Part shown: one piece after another, positions 33,661-41,867 of the stretch
Position numbering within the stretch: the first letter of the stretch is position 1
Layout: the number at the start of each line of letters is the position of its first letter
DNA from: Desulfuromonas sp.
GTDB taxonomy: Bacteria; Desulfobacterota; Desulfuromonadia; Desulfuromonadales; Geopsychrobacteraceae
NCBI GenBank assembly: GCA_002868865.1
Contig: PKUC01000041.1
Span: 1-44,953 of the forward strand
Direction of reading: 5' to 3'
DNA: 44,953 nt
Translations under genes and position numbers: made by a program
Notes under the pieces: model-generated
Databases searched by the model: none
What the model was told of the DNA's origin: nothing
The model's input: the letters and a program-made list of their open reading frames with translations, nothing else

Positions 33661-34259
33661 ACTATTTGGCCCATCTCTACGTCTCCGATCCCGATCCTAT
33701 CGCCTGGGCTGGTTCGCTGATGGGTGATTTTCTTAAAGGCCCTCTTCCTGAAGGTGGCGATCCGCACCTGCGAAAGCACCTGCTCCTGCACCGCAAGCTC
33801 GACACATTCGCCGCCGGAAATGCCCATTTTCTATCCAGTTGTCGACGCCTCGATACACGCTACCGTTTTGGTCGATCGATCCTGATCGACGTTTTTTATG
33901 ATCATTTCCTTGCCTGTCATTGGAACTCTCTGGCGGATGTTCCTCTCGAAACGTTTTCCGCACAGGTTTATGCGGGATTGAGTGACTGTCAGGAGATGCT
34001 GCCGACCGGATTGCGGCAACTGTTGCCCCGTATGGTGAGGGAGGATTGGCTCTGCTCTTATCGTGATCCGGCAATTGTCGGTCGGGTCCTGATGTCCCTC
34101 GAAAGGCGGCTTCGTCATCGTCTTCCGCTGGCTCAAGGGGTCGATGATCTTACGGACTGTCGTGCTGCGCTGGAAGCGGATTTCGGCCGGTTTATCGCTG
34201 AGGCGGTCGGTTTTGTCGGGGAGTGGAAGGCGGACTACGTAGAAATTCAGCGCAGTTGA
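33657..34259 (+). CDS. acpH: Acyl carrier protein phosphodiesterase (AcpH)
   Basis: A 200-residue protein closely matching ACP phosphodiesterases, which remove the 4'-phosphopantetheine arm from holo-ACP. MNYLAHLYVSD at the N terminus, GSLMGDFLKGPLP, LLLHRKLDTFA, RSILIDVFYDHFLA and the C-terminal ALEADFGRFIAEA are family landmarks; the His and Asp residues in these blocks form the HD-like metal site. Length fits the family. Its ATG overlaps the aldolase-like gene's stop by four bases, so it is the last gene of the M23-AOR-aldolase-AcpH run. It meets the L,D-transpeptidase gene tail to tail with seven bases between stops. Confidence 0.88.
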   Translation: MNYLAHLYVSDPDPIAWAGSLMGDFLKGPLPEGGDPHLRKHLLLHRKLDTFAAGNAHFLSSCRRLDTRYRFGRSILIDVFYDHFLACHWNSLADVPLETFSAQVYAGLSDCQEMLPTGLRQLLPRMVREDWLCSYRDPAIVGRVLMSLERRLRHRLPLAQGVDDLTDCRAALEADFGRFIAEAVGFVGEWKADYVEIQRS

Positions 34260-34266
34260 CGCGGAG

Positions 34267-35625
34267 TTATTGACGTCCTTCGTACAGGATGCGCCAGTCA
34301 CCGTTTTCATGAACGAGGTAGAGACGTTTTGCCATGTCCCCGCTGTAGTTGTTCGATCGGTAGTGCTGCTGAAAGTTGGCGACGATCATCTCCTGCCCGG
34401 CGACACTCTGGCGCGGGTACGCAAACAGGGACAGGTTTGACAGGCTGATGTCCTGCGACTTTTTGCGGGATAGAACCCGTTTTTTGTAGGTCTTCCAGCT
34501 GTTGTAGTCATGTCCGTTTGTCCAGAAATCTGCCGAGTAGTTGTTCAGGTAGGCGCCGATATCGGCACGTTCCCAGTCCTGTCTCCAGTTCTCCAGTTTG
34601 GTCTGAAGCTCAATCGTGCGGTCCAGCCAGTCACTTGGGGAGATCCACTCCACCTGTTCGCTAATGATGACCGGGGTTGTTCCCGGAGCGACGTACTGGC
34701 CGATGCGGGTAAACTCATCGTTGGTAAGGACGACACAGCCTTCGCTGTCGAGGGGAGGGCGGCTGTAGAGGTCTTTGTGGGTGCCGTGCAGCCAGATTCC
34801 GTCCCCTGTTTTGCGCAGGAATCGGTCGTATTCGTTGGGATAGTTGACCGGGAACGCCCCTGAACCGTATTTACGGGGGAGATCTTCGTCGGCGATGTGG
34901 CCGGTGACAAAGTAGATGCCGCTGGGGGTTTTCAGGTCTCCACGCTGTTTTTTGTTGCCGGGTTGCTTGCCGAGGACGATGTAATAGTCGTCGATCAGTT
35001 TGGGGGGCACTGCGGTTCCGGCGTTCTGATAAACGTAGAGACGGTTTTTGCTTTTATCGACGATCAGCGCGTGTTCTACGGTCTGGCTCAGTGAAACCAG
35101 CGCGCGGGGAATGCGGGTGGTGTTGAGGAGTGAAAGGTAGCCCTGCAGTCGTGCTTTTGCCTCTTTTCGCAGTTGGTCAATACGCTGTTCGTCGTCTGAG
35201 ATCAGCTCCGCAAGGATCGGCGCAGAACCGATTTCGTCGAGGAGGTCAAATCGGGCTAGCAACAGGTCGCCGTAAATCAGGTGGGCCAGCTGAAAGCGGG
35301 GGGCCTTGTCGATAAGGGCTTTAAGCTCTTCAAGGGCCGCGTTGAGGCGACCGGTCTGAAAAAAGAATAATCCCTTCAACATCTGTGCTTCGTGATCGTC
35401 TGGATTGACCGCCAGGCGGGTGTTGAGGCGCTCGCGAAACGCAGCCTGCTGATCGGTGAGGTTGCTCAGCCATTCTTTTTCAGCCTGAGTCTCAAACAGC
35501 GCAAAAACTTGCTGCGAAGAGAGAAGCTCCGTCTCCGGTTGGGTCCACAGGGCACCGACCGTTGCCGCCGTGACGGCGAGCAGGGACAGAATCAGACCGC
35601 TGATGATAATCTGTCGGCCTATCAA
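34267..35625 (-). CDS. L,D-transpeptidase with C-terminal NTF2-like (Cds6-type) domain
   Basis: A 452-residue envelope protein. An N-terminal membrane anchor or uncleaved signal (IIISGLILSLLAVTAATVGALW) is followed by TPR-like helices (MLKGLFFFQTGRLNAALEEL). The YkuD catalytic domain (about 185-330) begins ALIVDKSKNRLYVYQN and has WLHGTHKDLYSRPPLDSEGC with the nucleophile Cys297. The C-terminal 100 residues (YLNNYSADFWTNGHDYNSW... GDWRILYEG) resemble the NTF2-like domain of Cds6-type transpeptidases. Such enzymes form 3-3 cross-links in peptidoglycan or attach lipoproteins to it. Its start overlaps the upstream TPR gene's stop by four bases, and that gene has a similar C-terminal domain, so the two probably work together. 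Confidence 0.88.
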   Translation of the reverse strand: MIGRQIIISGLILSLLAVTAATVGALWTQPETELLSSQQVFALFETQAEKEWLSNLTDQQAAFRERLNTRLAVNPDDHEAQMLKGLFFFQTGRLNAALEELKALIDKAPRFQLAHLIYGDLLLARFDLLDEIGSAPILAELISDDEQRIDQLRKEAKARLQGYLSLLNTTRIPRALVSLSQTVEHALIVDKSKNRLYVYQNAGTAVPPKLIDDYYIVLGKQPGNKKQRGDLKTPSGIYFVTGHIADEDLPRKYGSGAFPVNYPNEYDRFLRKTGDGIWLHGTHKDLYSRPPLDSEGCVVLTNDEFTRIGQYVAPGTTPVIISEQVEWISPSDWLDRTIELQTKLENWRQDWERADIGAYLNNYSADFWTNGHDYNSWKTYKKRVLSRKKSQDISLSNLSLFAYPRQSVAGQEMIVANFQQHYRSNNYSGDMAKRLYLVHENGDWRILYEGRQ

Positions 35626-36650
35626 CGCAGGGTCCCCAGCGAACGTTCAGTGGCAATCAGCCAACCCGTTCCATGTGGTTGGAGGCGAAAGTGCTTGAGG
35701 GTTCGGTCCTGAAAACGGTCGTTGCGGTATTTTTGGATCAGCTCGAGATCGACACCTTCTTCGGTTCTTGAGAGGATGCGGATATCTGTCAACTCGATCT
35801 GGATGAAGGCCGGGCGGATAATCCTCGAGCGCCTTTTATTGGCCCAGATCTCGTGGGAACTGAAGGTGTCCGGGTGGTAATCGTTCGGGTAAAACGCCAG
35901 ATAACCCTCGACGTTCTGTGAAGACCAGGCGGTTGCCCAACGGCGCAGAAATGCGAACGGGTCTTCACGAAGAGGCGTCTTCTCTTCAGGCTCTGTCGCT
36001 GCGGCTTGCTCCGGTGTCTTCGTTTTGCTCAGAACTTCTGGTTCGGGTGCCGGGGAGGTATTTTCGGTGACGGTGGGTTCCGGTTCGACAGTCGGGTCCG
36101 TTGGTACCGCGTCGATGACCGGTTCTGTAGCAGTGGAAACGGTCGGCTTTTCGGTCGCCTCAGGATCTGTCTTGGCCGCTGTCAGTTGAGCGATGCCCTG
36201 ACGGTCGAGGATCATCAATTGCGCGTGCAGGGTGCCCGGGTCGATCTCAAGAGCCTTGCCGTAAGAATCGCGGGCCAGTTCCGCATAGATTTTGCTGAGG
36301 TTTTTATAGACAACCGCATAGCCTGGATGCGTGGCTATTGCTTGATCGAGCAGGGTGCGTGCCTGTTCCAGCTTGCCCTGGTAGGCATAGAGTGCCGCCA
36401 GATTGTTGTAGCCGTGCGGCTTATTGGGGAACCTTTCGATGAGGTCTGTGTAGAGCTGTTCGGCAGAAGTAAGATCGCCTGTCTGAAAAAACAGGCTGCC
36501 CCGGTCCAATTGTTCGGCCAGCGCCTCAGAAACCTGTAACTGGGGCGATTGGCGCGACTCCGAACCGGTAATATGGATGACGTAGCCGCAGAGGATGCCG
36601 ACTAGAACGATGAGGCTGTAACGTACAAGGCGAAAAGTCATGGAGGTCAT
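35622..36650 (-). CDS. Membrane-anchored TPR protein with C-terminal NTF2-like domain
   Basis: A 342-residue protein of unknown exact role. It has an N-terminal membrane segment (YSLIVLVGILCGYVIHITG) and then TPR repeats at about 45-150 (RGSLFFQTGDLTSAEQLYTD, PHGYNNLAALYAYQGKLEQA, YAVVYKNLSKIYAELAR). A low-complexity Pro/Thr/Glu linker (about 165-230) leads to a C-terminal domain (AWSSQNVEGYLAFYPNDYHP ... TGWLIATE) like that of the adjacent transpeptidase. The same domain pair and the overlapping stop/start suggest a partner or scaffold for cross-linking. The start is uncertain: ATG 36650 is used here, but a TTG at 36659 has AGGA better placed, and ATG 36641 is also possible. Confidence 0.75.
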   Translation of the reverse strand: MTSMTFRLVRYSLIVLVGILCGYVIHITGSESRQSPQLQVSEALAEQLDRGSLFFQTGDLTSAEQLYTDLIERFPNKPHGYNNLAALYAYQGKLEQARTLLDQAIATHPGYAVVYKNLSKIYAELARDSYGKALEIDPGTLHAQLMILDRQGIAQLTAAKTDPEATEKPTVSTATEPVIDAVPTDPTVEPEPTVTENTSPAPEPEVLSKTKTPEQAAATEPEEKTPLREDPFAFLRRWATAWSSQNVEGYLAFYPNDYHPDTFSSHEIWANKRRSRIIRPAFIQIELTDIRILSRTEEGVDLELIQKYRNDRFQDRTLKHFRLQPHGTGWLIATERSLGTLR

Positions 36651-36725
36651 TGGCGCCAAAAAGAATCCTGTGGAAATTAAACGAACATATTACTGACAGT
36701 TTTTGCAGAAGACCAGTGAAAAAAC

Positions 36726-38063
36726 TCAGGGCAGCTCATCGATCGGCCACTTTTTCTGCGGGTTGGTGGGGTAGAAGGTTTCGCGGGTCCGATTGAAATA
36801 GCCGTATTGCAGATCGGGAAAACGGTCCTGCAGTTTTTTCATCATGGTGACGAGACCGATGCCTTGACCCGAGCCCTGAAGTGCGTCCCAGTAGAGGGCC
36901 GGGTCGATGCTCAGGTTGCGCATCTGGATCAGGTCGATTTGGGTCTCATCGATCAATCGTATCAAGGAATCGATTTCATCCGATCGGTCGGTCATGCCGG
37001 GAAATACCAGATAGTTGAGCATGGTGAACAGGCCGTTTTGTTTGGCGCGCCGGATCGACTCGATGACATCGGCAAACTGATAGCCTTGCGGCCGATAGTA
37101 GGCGTTGTAATAGCGTTCCTGAACCGAGTTCATCGAAACGCGGATAGAGTCGATCCCGGCTGCGGCCAGTCGATCGATACAGTCGGGGATCGACGCATTG
37201 GAATTGAAGTTGATCGTTCCCCGTGCGGTCTGCTTCCGCATTTGTGTGACCGCAGCGCAGATCGTGTCGGTCTGCAGAATCGGGTCGCCTTCGCAGCCTT
37301 GCCCGAAAGAGACAATCGCGTTTTCGGCGGTTTTCAGGTGGGGGACGGCCACCTGACAGAGTTCTTCGACGCTGGGAACAAAGTTTAATCGTTCCTGACT
37401 GGACGGGCAGCAGTCGGGGGCTTCCTGCTTGGAAATACAACCGACACAGCGTGCATTGCAGATCGGTGAACAGGGCAGCGGCGCTTCCCACCGGCCGTAA
37501 AAGAGGTTCTTTGCGGCAAAACAGTGGTAGTCGAGAGCGCAGCGCGACAGCTGTTCGATCAGGCGGTTATCGGGTTGGGCTGCGACACGTTGTCTGACAA
37601 GAGGTTCAAGCTTACGGTCGTCAAAATGATCCGGCTGCCACTGGGTGTTGCGGTCAACCCGTACGGCGGCGACGTAAAAACGTTCTTCTTCGACGCACCA
37701 GCCGACCGCGGTATAGGCCCATAGGGTCAGCTCGGTTGTTTTCTTTGAATAGGCCGCAGCTGGCAGCAGGGTGCGAGTAAAGGCCGGCGAGACAAACGCC
37801 GAGACCGCCTGGATTTTGCCACCACCCCAGCTGCGTGGCAGCTGTTCTACTGTTTTTACCGTGCCTGTGGCAGGGTCCAGCCCCATGGGTGGCGTGTCGG
37901 GGATGGTGAATAATCGGCTGCCCGCCGGTAGCGGGATGAGTTCGTCATTCTCAGGAGCCCGGGCGGTCATACCGTTCATGCCGGCCATCAGCAGATCGGG
38001 GTGCTCAAAAACTTCGCCGCTCTGATCAGCGACGACGGCCAGAATCGTTTTTTTTGGGTTCAT
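36726..38063 (-). CDS. Radical SAM protein
   Basis: A 445-residue protein. The radical SAM cluster motif CNARCVGC (CX3CX2C) supplies Cys202, Cys206 and Cys209. An extra CSPI just before it and the following CISKQEAPDCC segment (three further Cys) could hold or support another cluster. GQGCEGDPIL resembles the GGEP SAM-binding strand, and INFNSNAS and SIRVSMNSVQERYY are later barrel strands. The N-terminal 190 residues are not a known domain to me. The substrate is unknown. It is divergent from the B12-radical SAM gene at 38270 and lies 76 bases before the TPR gene on the same strand, so it may share that transcript. Confidence 0.85.
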   Translation of the reverse strand: MNPKKTILAVVADQSGEVFEHPDLLMAGMNGMTARAPENDELIPLPAGSRLFTIPDTPPMGLDPATGTVKTVEQLPRSWGGGKIQAVSAFVSPAFTRTLLPAAAYSKKTTELTLWAYTAVGWCVEEERFYVAAVRVDRNTQWQPDHFDDRKLEPLVRQRVAAQPDNRLIEQLSRCALDYHCFAAKNLFYGRWEAPLPCSPICNARCVGCISKQEAPDCCPSSQERLNFVPSVEELCQVAVPHLKTAENAIVSFGQGCEGDPILQTDTICAAVTQMRKQTARGTINFNSNASIPDCIDRLAAAGIDSIRVSMNSVQERYYNAYYRPQGYQFADVIESIRRAKQNGLFTMLNYLVFPGMTDRSDEIDSLIRLIDETQIDLIQMRNLSIDPALYWDALQGSGQGIGLVTMMKKLQDRFPDLQYGYFNRTRETFYPTNPQKKWPIDELP

Positions 38064-38269
38064 TCAATGGATCCGCAAAAGGAGAAGTTCAGGCAGATTT
38101 CAGCGTGCGTATGGTCCGCCTGTAATGGGTTGTCTGTCACTGCTTGTGTCTGGAGTTTTGACCCGTACAGTACACGTATGTTTAGGGTCATCCGAGCATA
38201 TCACAGGTGAAATGTACGATGAAAGCTCCGAGGTTGAACGGCGCGGGCCCATGGGGTATCCTGCCGATC

Positions 38270-39958
38270 ATGCGTACTCTGTTGACAACCCTTCACAGTA
38301 AATATATCCACCCCAGTTTAGCGCTGCCCTATCTGGCCGCCTATTGTGGCGATTGCTGCGGCGATATTCTGATCCGCGAGTACACGATTCACGAGCCGAA
38401 GGAGAATGTTCTCGGGCGGATGCTCCGTCTTCAGCCGGACGTGATTGCTTTTTCTGTCTATCTCTGGAATCGCACCCAGACCCTTGAGCTGGTTGAACTG
38501 CTTCTGACCGTTCGCCCCGAACTGAAGATTGTCCTGGGAGGACCGGAAATATCCTTCGAAACCGCGCAGTTTTTTCAGCGATATCCCGTATCTGCGCTAA
38601 TCTGCGGTGAAGGGGAGATCCCACTGCGCAAAGTCCTTCTGGCGTGGAGTCGCGGGCAGACCCCTGTCCCTTCGGCGGGAGTACTTCTGCCGGGTTCATC
38701 GCCTGGGCCTCACACGGTCGCTCAACTTGAGGTCCTGGATGATATCCCGTCGCCCTTTGCCGAGCAGCTGGTGGACTTGAGCCGCGGTTTTGTCTATTAC
38801 GAGAGCAGTCGTGGGTGCCCTTATCGCTGCAGTTTTTGTATGAGTGCACTGGATGACGGGGTGCGCAGTTTTTCCATGGAGCGCATCAAGGCGGATCTGT
38901 CTTTGCTGATGGAGCGCCGTGTCGCCAAAATCAAGTTTGTTGACCGCACCTTCAACTATGATTCCCGCCGCAGTCTCGAGATTTTCCGCTTCATCCTGGA
39001 GAAGAATCGTGGGAGTCACTTCCATTTTGAGATCGGCGCGCACCTGCTGGATGACGGGATCCTCGATCTGCTGGCAACCGTTCCACAGGGGATGTTTCAG
39101 TTCGAGATCTGGGTTCAGTCGATGGTGACGGAGACTTTGCTGCAGGTCGATCGGGCGGTCTCTCTGGAGAAGTTGACTGCCAACGTCCGGCGCTTGCGAG
39201 CCGCGGGAAATATCCACGTCCACCTCGATCTGATCGCCGGTCTGCCGGGAGAGGGTTACAGGCAGTTTCTGTCCTCTCTCGATAAGGTGGCAGCGCTCTC
39301 CCCCCACCATCTCCAGATTGAACCGGTTAAGATTCTCCCCGGTGCACCGCTGCGCGATCAGGCACGTTCCTTAAACTTGAGATTTGATCCAAATCCACCC
39401 TACACCGTTGTTGAAACGGCCGACCTGACCTTTGAGCAGCTCGAGACGCTGCGGAATATCGGTCGGCTGATGGATCTGCTCTGGAACAGTGAACGGTTTA
39501 CGTATTTTCTGGCGGAACTGAGTCGGGTGATCGGCTCTCTGTCGGAGGCACTGGAGGCGTTGCAAGCCTTCTGGGCGGCACGGGACTGTTTTGCCGCACC
39601 CATGTCGCTGCGTGGTGTCTTTACGGTTTTACACGATTATGTTCAGACCCTGCCTGGTGAACCGTGCGCTGTTCTGGGTGATGCATTGGCGCGCGATTTC
39701 GCCCGGAGTGAGCGTGTGGTACCGAATTCAGCTCCAGGCTTTTTCAATACCGATCTGACGGAGGCTGAAAAACGGGCGGTACGAGACAGAGTCCGTGTCG
39801 AGGTTCAGGCTGCGCGGACCACCGGAGGAAAACTGCAACATTTTGCCGCGGTCTTTCATCATCTGCCGGAGATGTCGGGGCGAACCGTTGTGCTGTTTCT
39901 TTACCTGACCCGTAGCGCGTGTCCGCTCGAGATCGAAGAGATCACCCTCACACCGTAA
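38270..39958 (+). CDS. B12-binding radical SAM protein with DUF4080 C-terminal domain
   Basis: A 562-residue protein. The N-terminal part (RTLLTTLHSKYIHPSLALPY ... LKIVLGGPEIS) has the Rossmann-like fold of cobalamin-binding domains. The radical SAM cluster is SRGCPYRCSFCMS, with Cys183, Cys187 and Cys190. Barrel strands include IKFVDRTFNYD, FHFEIGAHLLDDGIL and HVHLDLIAGLPGEG. The C-terminal DUF4080-type region contains YTVVETADLTFEQLETLRNI. Members modify unreactive carbons, often by methylation, but the substrate of this family is not known to me. ATG 38270 begins at the conserved N terminus; in-frame ATGs at 38207 and 38219 add unmatched residues. The neighbouring radical SAM gene is divergent. 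Confidence 0.85.
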   Translation: MRTLLTTLHSKYIHPSLALPYLAAYCGDCCGDILIREYTIHEPKENVLGRMLRLQPDVIAFSVYLWNRTQTLELVELLLTVRPELKIVLGGPEISFETAQFFQRYPVSALICGEGEIPLRKVLLAWSRGQTPVPSAGVLLPGSSPGPHTVAQLEVLDDIPSPFAEQLVDLSRGFVYYESSRGCPYRCSFCMSALDDGVRSFSMERIKADLSLLMERRVAKIKFVDRTFNYDSRRSLEIFRFILEKNRGSHFHFEIGAHLLDDGILDLLATVPQGMFQFEIWVQSMVTETLLQVDRAVSLEKLTANVRRLRAAGNIHVHLDLIAGLPGEGYRQFLSSLDKVAALSPHHLQIEPVKILPGAPLRDQARSLNLRFDPNPPYTVVETADLTFEQLETLRNIGRLMDLLWNSERFTYFLAELSRVIGSLSEALEALQAFWAARDCFAAPMSLRGVFTVLHDYVQTLPGEPCAVLGDALARDFARSERVVPNSAPGFFNTDLTEAEKRAVRDRVRVEVQAARTTGGKLQHFAAVFHHLPEMSGRTVVLFLYLTRSACPLEIEEITLTP

Positions 39959-39976
39959 CCAGCCACCTGATCGGAA

Positions 39977-41668
39977 TCAAGCAAACAACAGACCTCTGAC
40001 GAAACGGGGATCGATATCAGCGATGTCGACTGGGCAGATCTCCTCCTGCCAGATATGGAGACAAAACTCCCCGAATTGACCACCGCCCGGCAGCAGGTTA
40101 TCCAGAAATGCGCAGGTGTCCTGGTGCAAGGCGGGCGCGATCTGTTTGTCGGTACAGATCAGCGCATATAGCTGCGGAACATCGGCAGCGCTCAGGGGGG
40201 TCGGGAGAAAGTTACGCCCCAGCAGCCGATTGGCCAGCGCGGTCAGGAAGAGATCCGACAGGGTCGGGAGCGACTCATCTTCGGGCAGAAGTTCTCCGTC
40301 GGGCTGGTTTTCGCCCGAGGGTAAACCGAAAGGCAGCAGCCCGGAGAACAACTGTTCCTGGATCGTGATCTGCTGCAGTATTCTGGAGGCTTCGGTCAGA
40401 TCGCTGACGGTCTGGAGTGGTTTTTTGTCCTGATAGCGGGTCAGCCTTTCACCGGGGCACAGTTTGGGAGGCGTCTGGCAGAGGCCGGTCAGAAAGCGCT
40501 GATAGGGGGCATCGAGATAGAGGGCAACGTCCTTGGCCAACAGCTGTCCTGCTGCGTTCTTTAGTGATTCAACGAGGCTGTGGCCATATTGAAAAAGTTC
40601 TATCAGGTAACAGGTTTTAAAGAGTTTTTCCGCTTCGCTTACCGATCCACTGGCCAGTGATTCCAGTGCCAGATTCAGGGTCTGATACATCTGGGCCATC
40701 GATTCGGACACCGCCATTTTATCGCTCAGGTCGACTTGGTCGGCGCACATCTTTCGGTTGGCCAGCATCGCCAGTTCCGTCGCCTGCTCATGGGTCAGCC
40801 CGGCGGCGAGAATTTCGGCCAGCAGGTTCTCTGGCTGGGCTTGAGAAAGAAGGGCAACCGGACTCTGCAGGGTGTCGGATTCGAGGTGGAACGGCTGCTT
40901 TTCCGCCCGGGGTCGAAATGTTTGCGGATCGACATAACTGTATAATGAGCGGGCCTCGGTGAGGCTCATCAGGCCGAGATCGAGGAGGCGTCTGCTGCGA
41001 TCCTGAAAGATCTCTTCTTCCAGGGTCGATCCCATTTCACCGCGCACCAGTTCGAGCAGTTGGACGTAAAGACTCGGTTCGCATTTGATGAGTACGCCCA
41101 GCAGGGCCGAGATGATTTTCTGGCTGAGCTCGCTGTTATAGGCGATGTCGTAGAGCCCTTCGAGCCGGTTGGCATTTTCGGCATCGTCATCGTCGTAGGC
41201 TTCGGGGCCGCGAGTGATGGTGATCTGCTTTTTAAGAAACAGAGCCAGAAGAGCAAGGTCGATTTCGTGGACGGTCTGGCAAATTTTGTCTTCTCCGGTT
41301 TCGAGGATGACCTGCAGCCAGTGCAGACCGATCTCTTCGTTGAGCACGTCGTTGTCCCAACAGTCCAGATCGAGAAGGGTGGTCAACTGCTCAGGAGAGA
41401 TGAGCATCATCAACTCCGCGGCATATTCGGTCCCGACCTCGTACACCGTCATGTAGATTTCCTGGGGGTGCAGTTGCGGGACAAGCTGTTCAGCATCCGG
41501 AGCGTCAAGGATCAGATCGACCTTTTTTTTGCCTTCGGCGGCCCTGATCACGTCGATCCGCTGGTCTGCGGACAGAGCTCTATATTCCGGGGTGGACAGT
41601 TGCTTGTGGGTGCTGTGCATCGCCATCGGGTGAACAGTGCGGTGCACGGCAGTTTCTGGTTTTGACAT
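39977..41668 (-). CDS. DUF6178-like protein of unknown function
   Basis: A 563-residue soluble protein, rich in Leu, Glu and Ala, with no signal peptide or membrane segment. It reads as an almost wholly alpha-helical protein. I recognise it only as resembling the DUF6178 family described in Deltaproteobacteria; no catalytic motif or metal site is obvious, though a DDDDAEN acidic run and several scattered Cys are present. ATG 41668 is chosen for CAGGAG nine bases upstream; an in-frame ATG at 41695 lies ahead of that site. It converges on the B12-radical SAM gene (18 bases between stops) and diverges from the hybrid kinase. Function unknown. Confidence 0.7.
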   Translation of the reverse strand: MSKPETAVHRTVHPMAMHSTHKQLSTPEYRALSADQRIDVIRAAEGKKKVDLILDAPDAEQLVPQLHPQEIYMTVYEVGTEYAAELMMLISPEQLTTLLDLDCWDNDVLNEEIGLHWLQVILETGEDKICQTVHEIDLALLALFLKKQITITRGPEAYDDDDAENANRLEGLYDIAYNSELSQKIISALLGVLIKCEPSLYVQLLELVRGEMGSTLEEEIFQDRSRRLLDLGLMSLTEARSLYSYVDPQTFRPRAEKQPFHLESDTLQSPVALLSQAQPENLLAEILAAGLTHEQATELAMLANRKMCADQVDLSDKMAVSESMAQMYQTLNLALESLASGSVSEAEKLFKTCYLIELFQYGHSLVESLKNAAGQLLAKDVALYLDAPYQRFLTGLCQTPPKLCPGERLTRYQDKKPLQTVSDLTEASRILQQITIQEQLFSGLLPFGLPSGENQPDGELLPEDESLPTLSDLFLTALANRLLGRNFLPTPLSAADVPQLYALICTDKQIAPALHQDTCAFLDNLLPGGGQFGEFCLHIWQEEICPVDIADIDPRFVRGLLFA

Positions 41669-41867
41669 ACTTGGTGTCTCCTGATTTTTTTTCATCGGTA
41701 CGTGCTGAAGCTCGACACTCTAAAGCACCGCTGTGGATAGATCAACGGCCAAATGCATCCTGCCACGGTGCCCGATTCCTCTGACAATTTTACTTCGGTT
41801 TTTTTTTCAAAACTGGTACGTTGTCGGGGTGTAAAGTGGACGACTTTAATGTGGCCGAGGGGGCGCG

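Noticed and set aside
41821-41850. TTGTCG-18-TTTAAT as a promoter for the hybrid kinase.
   Set aside because: The start would fall almost on the ribosome-binding site, leaving about ten bases of leader; too weak to list as a feature.
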